Shown: positions 41,840 to 51,492, numbered from the stretch's first letter. The stretch: DNA of 53,757 bases from Ralstonia sp. ASV6 (GCF_016429285.1 NZ_JAELUI010000018.1:1-53757), one strand, 5' to 3'. Notes: a model not told the origin generated them from the letters alone. Made by a program: numbers and translations.

Positions 41840-44800
41840 CTACGCTGCCGCCATTGCCGGCTCTCGTTCACGGTCCAGAGAAGCACGGGCCTTCAGAAGC
41901 TCTGCCCGCTCGACGGTATAGAACGTGTAGCCGTGCCCCTCGATAAGGTACTGCGCGAGCTCCTCCTCACGTCCGACAGGAACCGTCGCCAACATGCGGT
42001 CACCGGATGTGCGGAATTCCAGGTTGAAGCGGCACTTCTCCTTCTGACCGTCGATGGGCGTCAGCACGGGGTCAGTGAAGACTTTCCCGCCCCACTTCTT
42101 CGCGCCGGGGACCGACAACTCGATCTGGCCAACCCGCCCCATTCTGAGCTTGACACCACCGTCCTCACGATAGTCGCCACTGGGGTCCGTTGTGAATGGC
42201 CTCAGCCTGGACATCGCGATGACGAGCGCCGGGTCGCGAACCCGCTCAGGAATCGACGCGAGCGCCTTGTCGGAGATGTCCGAATACACCAGGATCCCAT
42301 GCTGACGCGCGCCGGTTTCGTCGGTGTACACGACCTTGCGCCCGACTCGTTGACGCAGATTCAACGACGTCGCCTCGAACAAATTCCCGTCCAACAACCG
42401 CGCACGGCGCAACACCGTTCCGTTGCGGGCTGAGTCAAAATCCTCACGGGCCTGTCGATGTTGCGCGAACCGTTGCTTGCTTAGGTCGATTGCGTTGGCG
42501 AACAACGAACTGGCCGTCTCCATCGTCACCACATCGCTACCGGGCTTCATGGTGTACACCACGTACTCCGACAGTCGAAGGTAGGCCTCCAGCTTGTTGG
42601 GTAACGACACGCGCAGAACAACAGTTTCTACGTTGTTACCCTCCAGGTCGCGCTGCTGGAAAACCGCGCCCGGCTGCAGCGACGCAAGATTGCGCTCCAG
42701 CCAGTCCAGCTTTGCCAGCGTCGTCTTGGCCTCATTCGGTTCTTTATCTTCAAGCGCCTGTTGCACCGACTCGAACCGCTTGGGGGTATGTCGTTGCAGG
42801 ATGTCTGCGCGGTGCTCCTGAAGGTAACTTGCGATGCCCGAGGGATTGGGGCTGCCGGCCGCAACAGCCATCGCAATCCGCTTGTCAATGGCATCGGCTC
42901 GTACAGCCTTCTGCTCCTCGCTGTACTCGACAACAGTAAGATAGACCGGCGAGTTGAACTGCGACCGCTTGGCCTTGCCGCCCACTTCGCCGCCCATGAA
43001 TGGCGCACGCGAAACAACCTTTGCGCGCCATTCATGGCATACCACCTCCAAGGGGTTCCGGCCCTCAGCCTTGAGGCGGTCCACCTTTTCGTGGAAGCGA
43101 GCTTCGAGATCCGCGTAGATTGCTCGCTGCTCGCTGACCTTCAGCAGGCAGATACGGCCCGTGAGGACCTTGATGTAGTAAAGCGGCTGACGATGGAAGA
43201 CGTCAGTGTCCTCCCGCATATCGATATCAAGACGATGAGCCAGCTCCGGATCCTCTTCGAGCAGATCGAGTGCGACCATGTCGCCTACGCTGTTGAGCAG
43301 GTCCGGCACCTCACGAACGAGGTCTGCACTATCTCGGTTCGCGACCGTACTAGCAGTCAGAGACCTGTTCTTGGAGTTGAACATCATCAAGCCTCGGTCA
43401 TCCGCCGGAAGTCCTGTCTGAGGGATCTTGTATTTCGGCTTCGAGATCTGACCCGTACGGTTTGGACGGCCATCCATCTGGCGCTCCATTGCGATGTCCG
43501 CCTGCATCTCACCCTTGATCATCGTGCGTTGACGCACATCGCTGCCAACGGCGGGACTCGCCTGCATCGAATAGCCAACGGCACCAGACACCGTCAAGAT
43601 GAGTGCATCCAAATCGCCGTTGTTGAACTCACGCACGGCACGGTTGGCACGCGTCTTATCCGTTTTGCCGGGGATTGCCTCGATGATCACTCGCCCATCG
43701 TCCAGCGTTCGCGTGCGCAGATTCCGCCCCGAGATTTCACCGCTCGAATAGCCGCGCTTTTCAAGCTCCTCCGTGATGTAGTCGATCGGAGTCAACGGCA
43801 GATCATCGGGCAATTCGTCGATCAGCTCACGCAGCCGCTTTTCCGCTGACCGCATTTCCTTGCTGTCAGCCCGGAACGTGTTCTTGTTGCCGTACCGGTT
43901 CACCGTGGAAACCCACAGGATCCGCTCCAGTGTCCGGTGCAAATAGTCCTTGAACGTGATCGGCCTGTCCAGAATGACATCGCCGAGATCCTTTTTCACG
44001 GCGCCGTCTTCGCTCTGTGCGAGCTCGTGGCGTTCCTCAAGAATGTCGGCCAACATCGATTCACCTGTGCGTTGCACGGCGATGATTGGCTTCTCATTCG
44101 CCTCCAATGCTTCGATGGCGAGATCCACGATCTCTGGCGCCTTCAGAGAAAGCAGCATCTGGCACATCAACGCGTGCATCCGCGATGGGAAGTTCATGCT
44201 TGTCGCGCCCATACGCTGACCAACCCGCTCCGCCTCAGGGACCGCTTCAAGCTCCTTTGCCATCTCACGATTTAGCTGCGTGACGATCTTGCCCACATCG
44301 CCAGCGATGAAGTTCATAGCCGAAAGGATGTCCGACATCTGATCGGCAATCTTTTCGTTACGCTCGGCATAGCGCGACAATACGAACTCCTTCTCCAAGC
44401 CGCTATTGTCGAGCTCACGCGAGATCAAGCAGCCCTGCGCAGCGACTTCGTAAGTGAATGCCTCCTGCAGAGAGATCGGGTCACTTGCCACTGCGTCGAG
44501 CAGCTCCTGAGGATTGACACCTGCCGGTAGGATCCGCTTGTAGAGCGCAAGATTCTTCGCACCTTTGATCGGCGTTCCAGATGAATAGAGAACATTGCCG
44601 CCATGGGCGGAAAGGTTGTCGATCATCCGGCCTAGATTCTCGCTGGTATTGCCCGAGCCCGCGCCGATGTGGGATTCATCAAGCAACAAGGACACCGGCT
44701 CGTTTGCGGTGATCGCATGCATGTAGCGAGTGGTGCGATGGCTTTCCGGGCGCCGATTGATCTGGGAGTAGGTCAGCAGCACAATGTCGGTGCCCTCGGG

Positions 44801-47095
44801 CAGTCGCCCTGTCTCCGCAGCGGCAACGTACTTCGGCCGGCTCAAGGCTCGGGCCACCACTTTGCCGGTCGCGTCTACAGTCTTCGCTCCATCATTGATG
44901 ATGAGTGGGTTTTCGAACAGATGTCGACTATCCAGCGCGACAAGGTCCCGCTCCATAAAGTCGGAGAACAGATTGTCTGTAAGCGTGACGAAAACGGGGA
45001 TCCTTCCTGCCAACTTCTCGCGTCGCGCACTGGCGGCAATAACGCGACCCTTGCCGATTCCCATCTGGTCAGCCAGCAGAAAACCCAGGCCCTTGTTGGT
45101 TGCGGCGCAGACCATTGCGACGGCATCAACCTGTTCCGGCGAAAAATACTTGCCCAGGTCCTCCAACGGGTATTGGAGCTCCTTGGCGACATACTCGTCG
45201 ATGTCACCATACTGCTCGCGGATTTCCGACAGCGCCTCATATACGGGGCCCGACAGGTTTGCCGGGATCATCGCCGTCGCCTCGCCAACATTCGAGAATG
45301 CCACGTAGCGCTGCTGATACTCCGACTCTTCACGCGTGTCTTCGCGCTTTGCAGTTGCCGCGGCCGCTGGAGCCACCACCGAGGGCACCGGGGGAGCCAA
45401 CGCAGGCTCAACGTCAGCGTTCACTATAGGCGCCTCGGCCGACTTTGTTTCCGCTTGCCGGGGCACGGTTGCCGGTGCAGGACGAGGAGCACCCTTAGCC
45501 GTTCCGCTGGAAGCGCTGGCCACCGCTTCCTGGGCGGAAGAGGCGTGTTCAGTTGCTGAGTGGACCGATTCTGGTGCTTGCGCGAGGAGCTTCACCGCCC
45601 AAGCACGGAGGCCCTCATACGACCGGATGATCGGCAACTGGCCGGGGATCTCCGCCTCAATTGGTTCCGGCCTGCGTGCGCCGACGACATAGATGCGCAG
45701 CGGATACGCTGCGCCTTGCTTCTTGTAGAGGTCGCCACTCACGTCAACCACAGACTCGACCGCGTAGTGGTCATAGAGATATGCGAGCAGATGCTTCGAG
45801 GCTCCAAGGATCTCCCCCGGCTTCATCACGTTGTCAGCGCCAGTAATGAAGACCGCGCGGCCGATGTCCTTGCGCGCGTGCAGGGACTTCAGAAGCAAGA
45901 AATGGTCAAGTCGACGGATCTGCATCGAATCCACGGCGCTGCCCGCCGGCAGTGACACCTCGACTCGCGTATCCATCGATCCGAAGGGTGGATTGGCGAT
46001 GACATAGTCAAAGCCCTCCGGCTGATTGAATTCCGCCCGGAAGTCCACTGTCGTGGCATCGCCGAGCGCCACAGCATCCGCGATCGCCATGGCTGCGTCC
46101 ACGCGCACGGGGTCAATCTCAACCCCGAATAGTCGATCGGGGGTCCCCGGGGTGCGCTCGCCGGCAATCGTCGAATACAGGCTCGCATTGCCGATTGTCG
46201 GGTCAAGGAAAGTACGGCCTGCGGTCGGCTCGCCACGCGTCAGAACCGCCTGCGCGATCGCAGACATTGGAGCGGGCGTGGAGTACTGTTGATTCGCGAC
46301 CGAGTTCGGGGTGCGCTCTCGGAGGTCAGGCATCCCTCGGTAGATCTTCTCGGCCACGTCATATGCGGCCAGTGGATCAGCAGACGCTGCCTGGCCCGCA
46401 CTCTGGAGCTCCCCCTTCAAGAGGACATTGAGCTCGATTTCGATGGCTTCCTGATAGTCACGCGGGGTGAATTGCCCCCGGTTCGAAATCTCCATCAGCG
46501 CCTGCACGTTCTCCCGGCGCAGTTGCTCATTGCGCACGGTAATGCGGCTTACGAATCCGCTCGCCACCTGGCGCAGATCCTCTCTGGTGTCGACGCGCAA
46601 GAAATCAGCACCGCCCTGCTCCTCCTCGCTGACAACACTCTTGCGTCCGCCCACGTCCCGAATGACATAGCGCCCCAACGGCGCTTCGAAAACGACTTCG
46701 CGCTTGTGGTTCAAGCCAATCGCGCGGGACTGCGACAGCATTGCCGTCGCATTGAGGTTCGATCGCTCTCGAAATTTCCTTTGGAATTCGTCGTGGAAAT
46801 GCCGCTCCGGCCCCTTCACAAAGCGGACATTCTCACGACCAAAGGCGTTGATCAGCATCGCGCTAGTCAGCGTTTTTTCCGGCCGCACGTAGATGCCAGA
46901 AGCTTTGATACCGACCATCGGCCTGAAGCCCAGGCTACGGATCGCCGCGTCGTGCTGACCAGTACTGTCAACCATCGCCAGCGGCAGCGATTTCGCTGGG
47001 TCGGTGGGGTGTGCCCACGACCCCATGCAAAGCCCGATGGCCGAGAGGTCAACCCATTGCACCAACTTTTCCTGTTGCTTCATGGCAGAGCGCAT
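41840..47095 (-). CDS. N6-adenine methylase fused to strawberry-notch-type helicase, 1751 aa
   Basis: ATG 47095; ATG 47083 is an alternative, and neither has a good ribosome site. An unknown N-terminal part precedes a methylase module with FLDPTIGNASL (about 297-307, AdoMet site) and NPPF (about 368-371, N6-adenine catalytic motif). A Pro/Ala linker (about 510-590) leads to an SF2 helicase: QMGIGKGR (Walker A, about 677-684), DESH (806-809), YSSGTPIKG, and a motif VI-like RQMDGRPNRTGQ. This order is known for large proteins of plasmids and phages; they are thought to methylate or remodel incoming DNA and may protect it from restriction. All catalytic motifs look intact. Confidence 0.9.
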   Translation of the reverse strand: MRSAMKQQEKLVQWVDLSAIGLCMGSWAHPTDPAKSLPLAMVDSTGQHDAAIRSLGFRPMVGIKASGIYVRPEKTLTSAMLINAFGRENVRFVKGPERHFHDEFQRKFRERSNLNATAMLSQSRAIGLNHKREVVFEAPLGRYVIRDVGGRKSVVSEEEQGGADFLRVDTREDLRQVASGFVSRITVRNEQLRRENVQALMEISNRGQFTPRDYQEAIEIELNVLLKGELQSAGQAASADPLAAYDVAEKIYRGMPDLRERTPNSVANQQYSTPAPMSAIAQAVLTRGEPTAGRTFLDPTIGNASLYSTIAGERTPGTPDRLFGVEIDPVRVDAAMAIADAVALGDATTVDFRAEFNQPEGFDYVIANPPFGSMDTRVEVSLPAGSAVDSMQIRRLDHFLLLKSLHARKDIGRAVFITGADNVMKPGEILGASKHLLAYLYDHYAVESVVDVSGDLYKKQGAAYPLRIYVVGARRPEPIEAEIPGQLPIIRSYEGLRAWAVKLLAQAPESVHSATEHASSAQEAVASASSGTAKGAPRPAPATVPRQAETKSAEAPIVNADVEPALAPPVPSVVAPAAAATAKREDTREESEYQQRYVAFSNVGEATAMIPANLSGPVYEALSEIREQYGDIDEYVAKELQYPLEDLGKYFSPEQVDAVAMVCAATNKGLGFLLADQMGIGKGRVIAASARREKLAGRIPVFVTLTDNLFSDFMERDLVALDSRHLFENPLIINDGAKTVDATGKVVARALSRPKYVAAAETGRLPEGTDIVLLTYSQINRRPESHRTTRYMHAITANEPVSLLLDESHIGAGSGNTSENLGRMIDNLSAHGGNVLYSSGTPIKGAKNLALYKRILPAGVNPQELLDAVASDPISLQEAFTYEVAAQGCLISRELDNSGLEKEFVLSRYAERNEKIADQMSDILSAMNFIAGDVGKIVTQLNREMAKELEAVPEAERVGQRMGATSMNFPSRMHALMCQMLLSLKAPEIVDLAIEALEANEKPIIAVQRTGESMLADILEERHELAQSEDGAVKKDLGDVILDRPITFKDYLHRTLERILWVSTVNRYGNKNTFRADSKEMRSAEKRLRELIDELPDDLPLTPIDYITEELEKRGYSSGEISGRNLRTRTLDDGRVIIEAIPGKTDKTRANRAVREFNNGDLDALILTVSGAVGYSMQASPAVGSDVRQRTMIKGEMQADIAMERQMDGRPNRTGQISKPKYKIPQTGLPADDRGLMMFNSKNRSLTASTVANRDSADLVREVPDLLNSVGDMVALDLLEEDPELAHRLDIDMREDTDVFHRQPLYYIKVLTGRICLLKVSEQRAIYADLEARFHEKVDRLKAEGRNPLEVVCHEWRAKVVSRAPFMGGEVGGKAKRSQFNSPVYLTVVEYSEEQKAVRADAIDKRIAMAVAAGSPNPSGIASYLQEHRADILQRHTPKRFESVQQALEDKEPNEAKTTLAKLDWLERNLASLQPGAVFQQRDLEGNNVETVVLRVSLPNKLEAYLRLSEYVVYTMKPGSDVVTMETASSLFANAIDLSKQRFAQHRQAREDFDSARNGTVLRRARLLDGNLFEATSLNLRQRVGRKVVYTDETGARQHGILVYSDISDKALASIPERVRDPALVIAMSRLRPFTTDPSGDYREDGGVKLRMGRVGQIELSVPGAKKWGGKVFTDPVLTPIDGQKEKCRFNLEFRTSGDRMLATVPVGREEELAQYLIEGHGYTFYTVERAELLKARASLDREREPAMAAA

Positions 47096-47170
47096 TGTTA
47101 AAACGTGAACACAATTATCGCGTCACAACCCAGCACATTTCACGTAAAAAGCCATGTTTTCAGCCAGATT

Positions 47171-47198
47171 TATATATTTACACCACTTTTGGTTACAA
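47171..47198 (-). promoter_or_regulatory. Probable promoter of the methylase-helicase gene
   Basis: On the minus strand -35 TTGTAA (47198..47193) and -10 TATATA (47176..47171) are 16 nt apart; TATAAA two nt further would give 18. It lies just downstream of the terminator of the 466-aa gene and gives a leader of about 70 nt. Confidence 0.45.
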
Positions 47199-47211
47199 AA
47201 ACAAAAATAAA

Positions 47212-47236
47212 AAAGGTCGCCACAAGGGCGACCTTT
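47212..47236 (-). terminator. Terminator after the 466-aa gene
   Basis: AAAGGTCGCC pairs with GGCGACCTTT (10-bp stem, short loop); on the minus strand a run of T's (TTTTTTATTTTTG) follows. It lies 22 nt after the stop. Confidence 0.88.
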
Positions 47237-47257
47237 CGAACCAAGCCGAGCTAGGAA

Positions 47258-48658
47258 TTACATCGACAGCTCAGCGGCCGCAGCCGACTTCGCCAGTTGC
47301 TCGTCCAATTCGTTCACCATGCCGGCATCGAACTCTTCGGGCTCAGCCTCAACGACTTGCGTGCTGGCGTCCGCCACGCGGGTGCGTGCCGCTTCAGCGG
47401 TGGCCGCATGATCATTGGGCGTGGCGACCGAGAACAGCGACGCCTTCTTCTCGTGCAGGTCCGCGCGACTGGCCTTGGTGAAGAAGCGATAGCCGTCCTT
47501 CACCACGCTGGTGACATAGGTGTCGAAGTACAGCTTGACGTTCTTACGCTCCTTGCGCTCGATCTTGCCGTCAACGTCCGTCGGCAGGTATTCGGTACCG
47601 CGGTACTGGTGAAACGGATGGTTCGGATTGTCTTCGTACGCCTTCAGAATGCTGGCGCGCGTCGCCGGACCAGCCGAGATGCGCTCACCCGGAATGGCTT
47701 CGGCCACGTAGTCGCCGCTGCGCACCGCGTCGCAGATCGTCTGGAAGTCTTGGCGCTTGCCGGCGTCCTCGATTTGCGACAGGTCCGGATAGCCTTCCTG
47801 CGTCGACAGGCCGAACAGCACGGAGCGCAGCACCACTTCATCACGCGTCACGGTTGCCGGATCGATGATCTTGGCCAGCGTCTCATCCGGCGTGCCGGTG
47901 CGGTACACCTCGGTGGGGACACCGTTGTCGTGGTCGAAACCTTCTTCCTTCAGCGTCGCAGCGTTCACGCGGATCTCGCCCGGCATACCGGCATAGACCA
48001 GACCAGTGTCCTTCTCGATCAGGCGCAGCAGCACGAAAGGCTTGCGACGAGCACCTTCAGCGTCCGTTTCGACGAAGGCATCCTTGAGCGTTGCAATGAT
48101 GTTGTCCTTGGTCAGGATCGTGGCGCTCTCGGGCTTCATCAGGTCAACGTTGACTGCCTTGCCGGTGATCAACTCGGGGTTGTCGCGATCACGGTAAATC
48201 GCCACATCCACGTTTGCCTTCACCTTTTGGCACGTCGCGCCCGGGCCCGATTCGAGAGTCTCGGCCCAGTGCGCACGGAATGCGCCCGGCTCGCCTTCGT
48301 TGCCGTCCGAAAGCACCTTCGTGAAGCTGATAATGCCGCCGGCTTCGCAGTAGACCTTGCTGCCCTTGGTGCCGAATTCCTTCGGCGTCGGGCGATGCTT
48401 GGCATCCGTGCCGATGTACTGGTTGCTGATACGCGCCTTGGCCTGCTCCAGCGTCTCGTTCGCACGCTTGTTGACCAGTGCGCCTTCGTCCACCGTCATG
48501 AGACGTACTTTCACCGGCTCATTGGTGTCGACATTGACGCCATGGAAGAAGGTCGGCTTCTTCGCGTCGCTGACGATCTCGACCAGGCGAATAACCAGAG
48601 TCTTCGGCACTTCGGCCTTGGCCGCCTTGGCGCGACCGTTCAGGGAATTGAGTTGCAT
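47258..48658 (-). CDS. Unknown 466-aa protein with biased codon use
   Basis: ATG 48658 has GGAG at 8 nt. The product is soluble, with strand-rich regions (FFHGVNVDTNEPVKVRLM, ANVDVAIYRDRDNPELITG) and an acidic C-terminus (EEFDAGMVNELDEQ ... AAAAELSM) closed by Met. Codon use is strongly biased to common GC-rich codons compared with the array, suggesting high expression. With its own promoter and strong terminator it is a monocistronic gene. I recognise no family; a structural or DNA-binding role would fit abundance but is speculative. Confidence 0.82.
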   Translation of the reverse strand: MQLNSLNGRAKAAKAEVPKTLVIRLVEIVSDAKKPTFFHGVNVDTNEPVKVRLMTVDEGALVNKRANETLEQAKARISNQYIGTDAKHRPTPKEFGTKGSKVYCEAGGIISFTKVLSDGNEGEPGAFRAHWAETLESGPGATCQKVKANVDVAIYRDRDNPELITGKAVNVDLMKPESATILTKDNIIATLKDAFVETDAEGARRKPFVLLRLIEKDTGLVYAGMPGEIRVNAATLKEEGFDHDNGVPTEVYRTGTPDETLAKIIDPATVTRDEVVLRSVLFGLSTQEGYPDLSQIEDAGKRQDFQTICDAVRSGDYVAEAIPGERISAGPATRASILKAYEDNPNHPFHQYRGTEYLPTDVDGKIERKERKNVKLYFDTYVTSVVKDGYRFFTKASRADLHEKKASLFSVATPNDHAATAEAARTRVADASTQVVEAEPEEFDAGMVNELDEQLAKSAAAAELSM

Positions 48659-48736
48659 GTGGTGCTCCGTAGGATGTCGATATGAAATCGACCGCGTAGG
48701 CCATTCATGCAACAACCTACCCGCGATCTGGGTGCA

Positions 48737-48765
48737 TTTTTAGCACCAGCGGAGCACACTTGCAA
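48737..48765 (-). promoter_or_regulatory. Probable promoter of the 466-aa gene
   Basis: On the minus strand -35 TTGCAA (48765..48760) and -10 TAAAAA (48742..48737) are 17 nt apart. Upstream, TTTTCGGC occurs twice (48779-48786 and 48790-48797), one helical turn apart on the plus strand, and may be a binding site. Leader about 72 nt. Confidence 0.42.
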
Positions 48766-48866
48766 AAATAAACGCCACTTTTCGGCCAATTTTCGGCGAA
48801 AGCACCGATTTATGTACCGAAATCATATTTATTTTTATATCGCTTTGTGCACAAGCGATCGTTCAC

Positions 48867-49316
48867 TCACTCCGGCTGCCGACCCCGGAATAGCGCGCGC
48901 TGCGCAGGCGCAATCTCAGGCGACACACCCTGCTCCACCGCCCAGTCACGGAAGTGCTCCAACAATGGAGCCACGTCCCACTCTTCGACGTTCACAAGGA
49001 GAATCTCGTTACGCAGAACGTCGCCGAAGATCAGCGTGACCATGGATGCCCAGTCGTCATTCGCCAAGACGTCGCTCAAGACGTAGCCGGTCAAGGCGTC
49101 ATCGCTTCGGTGGAAACGCAGGCCGGCAAACGGCAAGTCGTAGTCATCGGCGAATTCGCGGACCATCCAAAGCAGCGCCCCCAATCCACCAGTCGGCGAT
49201 GCCAGTAATTCCGGCGTGACAGGCACGTCGTTGTTCAGAAGGCGGCCACCGCGTACTACGAAGTCGGAGGCCACCCTGGTCGCCAGCTTCTGCAGGCCGT
49301 TGAGGAGGTCGGTCAT
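48867..49316 (-). CDS. Unknown 149-aa protein behind a poly-G tract
   Basis: ATG 49316 lacks a clear ribosome site; the upstream sequence is instead a C10 run on the coding strand. The protein is mixed alpha/beta and acidic (LGALLWMVREFADDYDLPFA, ASMVTLIFGDVLRNEILLVN), with no recognised family. It lies between two terminated units and is monocistronic. The homopolymer 10 nt before the start might vary in length and so affect expression; this is inference. Confidence 0.7.
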   Translation of the reverse strand: MTDLLNGLQKLATRVASDFVVRGGRLLNNDVPVTPELLASPTGGLGALLWMVREFADDYDLPFAGLRFHRSDDALTGYVLSDVLANDDWASMVTLIFGDVLRNEILLVNVEEWDVAPLLEHFRDWAVEQGVSPEIAPAQRALFRGRQPE

Positions 49317-49326
49317 ACATGCACCC

Positions 49327-49336
49327 GGGGGGGGGG
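49327..49336. repeat. Homopolymer of ten G (plus strand)
   Basis: Ten G's in a row (C's on the coding strand of the 149-aa gene), the longest homopolymer noticed in the window, 10 nt upstream of that gene's start codon. Length could be affected by sequencing. Confidence 0.9.
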
Positions 49337-49442
49337 ATGAAATTGTCTAGTTTTATTTTATCTCACTGGAAGATAAAAATTCTCATTTCCGAGCAGAAAA
49401 TGCCGATTTTTTTGAAATCATGTTCGATGCCTGGGCAGAAAA

Positions 49443-49464
49443 AAACCTAGCCGAAGCTAGGTTT
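49443..49464 (-). terminator. UUCG-loop terminator after the topoisomerase operon
   Basis: AAACCTAGC and GCTAGGTTT form a 9-bp stem with CGAA loop (UUCG on the minus strand), followed by T's. It lies 20 nt after the stop of the 134-aa gene. Confidence 0.9.
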
Positions 49465-49484
49465 CTCTCTTGCCGCGCGAGCCC

Positions 49485-49889
49485 CTAATCGCCAGACGCC
49501 ATCTCGGCGACTCGCGCTCGGCCATCCAGGATGCGCTGCGTAGCTTGTTGCCCCGCCTGCTCAAGGAGATCAGGGTCATAGATCTGCTGCTCGATCCCCG
49601 CGCGAAGCGCGCGCGCGATCGTCAACGCGTCGAGGTTGCGCGCTGTCAGCTCACGCCACGCCTCGCTGAGACCCTTAGCGAACTCTGGATCGAGCGCACT
49701 GAACCAGGATGTCACGGTCCCGAGCGAGCGAGGATCGAGCTCTCCGTGAATCGGCTTGGGCAACTCTCCCGCAGCATGGATATCGTAATAGCCGACCCCC
49801 GTTTCATCGACGCTGCCCAGTTTCAACCCATCGCTTACGGGGTCACGCATCTCGATGATCTCGCCTGGTGTCAATCGCAATACTGTCAC
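49485..49889 (-). CDS. Small unknown protein, 134 aa, last gene of the topoisomerase operon
   Basis: Starts at GTG 49889, supported by GGAGAGG upstream. The N-terminal half is beta-rich (VLRLTPGEIIEMRDPVSDG) and resembles a small barrel; the C-terminal half is helical (ARNLDALTIARALRAGIEQQ). It lies 29 nt after the topoisomerase and is followed by a strong terminator. No family recognised; cooperation with the topoisomerase is inferred from the operon only. Confidence 0.8.
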   Translation of the reverse strand: MTVLRLTPGEIIEMRDPVSDGLKLGSVDETGVGYYDIHAAGELPKPIHGELDPRSLGTVTSWFSALDPEFAKGLSEAWRELTARNLDALTIARALRAGIEQQIYDPDLLEQAGQQATQRILDGRARVAEMASGD

Positions 49890-49918
49890 GAGCTACCTCT
49901 CCAATGGACTTCTGTTCG

Positions 49919-51463
49919 TTAAAACGGTTCGGGACAGGCGTCATCCGGAGCAGCCACCTGAGCCGCGCGAACAACGCCCTGGACGGCGGACAGCATGCCG
50001 TGCTCCTTGAGGATGTCGCGTGCCCGCGCGTGCGCATCGTCGATGGGGCCAGCCATCGCAGCCTCAATACGGGTTGATGATTCCACCGAAAAACCAACGC
50101 TCTTTGCGTAGTCCAGCCAGCGCTTGCCGCGTTCATTGAGCGAGATGCCAATCCCATCTTCCAGCAGGCCTCGCTGCAAGAACTTCTGCACATGCGAAAC
50201 CACGGTGCTGGGTCGCCCGAGTCCGGCCTCCGCCACGTAGCGCAGCAGCGCCACCTCGCGCGGCATCGCCACATATCCGCGCTCGGGCAATGGGCGCTTC
50301 CAACAGGCCCTGGGTTGCTCGATGACCCGCGAAACACTCAACGGCGTACCCTCGACAACGATGTCGACTTTTCGCACGCGCGCCTTCTGCCCGCACTCGA
50401 TGACATTCCTGGCAACCAATACGGCGACAGCATCCGGCAGATCCAGCACCGAGAGTGGCCTGCCCAGCAACAACTCTTCATCGACCGGACCGGGCGCTTC
50501 GTGCGCTTGTGAATCCTCACCGCCGCCAGAGCGCAACGGCAAAATGCTCGGATCGAACCCACACCGGTTGTTGGCGGCAATGCGCGCAGCAACCTCAACG
50601 GCGTCGGGCGTGAATGCCGCGGCGCGAATGCGCGGGTAGCTCACACGACCCCGCTCATAGGCCTCCTGAAACGCCTGCGCCGCCTCATCGATACCAAGCC
50701 TCAAGCGAAGAGCCGCCTCACCAACGACATCTTCATAGGACCATGGCCGCGATACCGCAACTTGTGCTTCGGCAGATCCAACGACCTGTGCTCGCCCGTC
50801 CGCAAGGGCCTTGGCTACAGCTTCCGCCTGCGCAAGACTGTCTTTGGAGTTGACGGGAAGTTGGGCCAAATAGGTCTGCCCGTCGCTGAGCCGTACGGCA
50901 GCATGGAAGTGCCCGACTGTCGGCGCCTGGCTGTCAATGTGGCAAAGCAAGGCGCTTTGCACACGGCCGACTGGGACGGCGTTGTAGTCCCCAGACTTCG
51001 TGAACGTCGCACCAATCGCGCGATCGACAATCCGACGGCACATTGCATTGCGCGCCGGAGCTTCAAACTCTTGGGAAAGCTCGCCGGAAAAAGACTCTTT
51101 CAGCTCTCCTTCCGTAATGGCCCGCAACCGTACGCGGTAGAGACGATCCGCGTAGGGCGTCAGAAACCGGGAAACGTCGTAGGCGATCGCATCGCCCTCC
51201 TGGTCATCATCAGCGGCAATAAAGATGCGATCCGCCCGGAATGCGGCACGCTGGATCTTCTCGATCAACGCCGCCCGCTCGGGCCGGTATTCATATGAGG
51301 TCTCGCGTAGCGCTTCGTCCAGGGCAATCGGACGCAGCCGTTTTGGATTATCGGCAACATGGCCCACAGTAGGGATGACCTCGGCACTCAAACCGATTGC
51401 GCGAAGCTTCGCGCGAATCGACTCTGCCTTGCCCGATGCTTCGACGATGACGAGGTTGCCCAT
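49919..51463 (-). CDS. Type IA DNA topoisomerase (short), tail PDDACPEPF
   Basis: Type IA topoisomerases pass DNA strands through a transient single-strand break. Toprim motifs are clear: LVIVEASGKAES (E8) and ADDDQEGDAIA (D85, D87, E89). The active-site region is GRVSYPRIRA, with Tyr276 and Arg278 in the order expected; GRVQSALL (about 166) and GRPSTVVSHVQKFL (C-terminal) are also typical. At 514 residues it is shorter than most TopA/TopB and lacks C-terminal zinc fingers, as in some plasmid enzymes used to resolve conjugative or replication intermediates. The end, APDDACPEPF, matches the array tail and the SSB acidic tip. Confidence 0.9.
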   Translation of the reverse strand: MGNLVIVEASGKAESIRAKLRAIGLSAEVIPTVGHVADNPKRLRPIALDEALRETSYEYRPERAALIEKIQRAAFRADRIFIAADDDQEGDAIAYDVSRFLTPYADRLYRVRLRAITEGELKESFSGELSQEFEAPARNAMCRRIVDRAIGATFTKSGDYNAVPVGRVQSALLCHIDSQAPTVGHFHAAVRLSDGQTYLAQLPVNSKDSLAQAEAVAKALADGRAQVVGSAEAQVAVSRPWSYEDVVGEAALRLRLGIDEAAQAFQEAYERGRVSYPRIRAAAFTPDAVEVAARIAANNRCGFDPSILPLRSGGGEDSQAHEAPGPVDEELLLGRPLSVLDLPDAVAVLVARNVIECGQKARVRKVDIVVEGTPLSVSRVIEQPRACWKRPLPERGYVAMPREVALLRYVAEAGLGRPSTVVSHVQKFLQRGLLEDGIGISLNERGKRWLDYAKSVGFSVESSTRIEAAMAGPIDDAHARARDILKEHGMLSAVQGVVRAAQVAAPDDACPEPF

Positions 51464-51492
51464 TCAAGCCCACGGGAAAATGCCCGCCTCGA

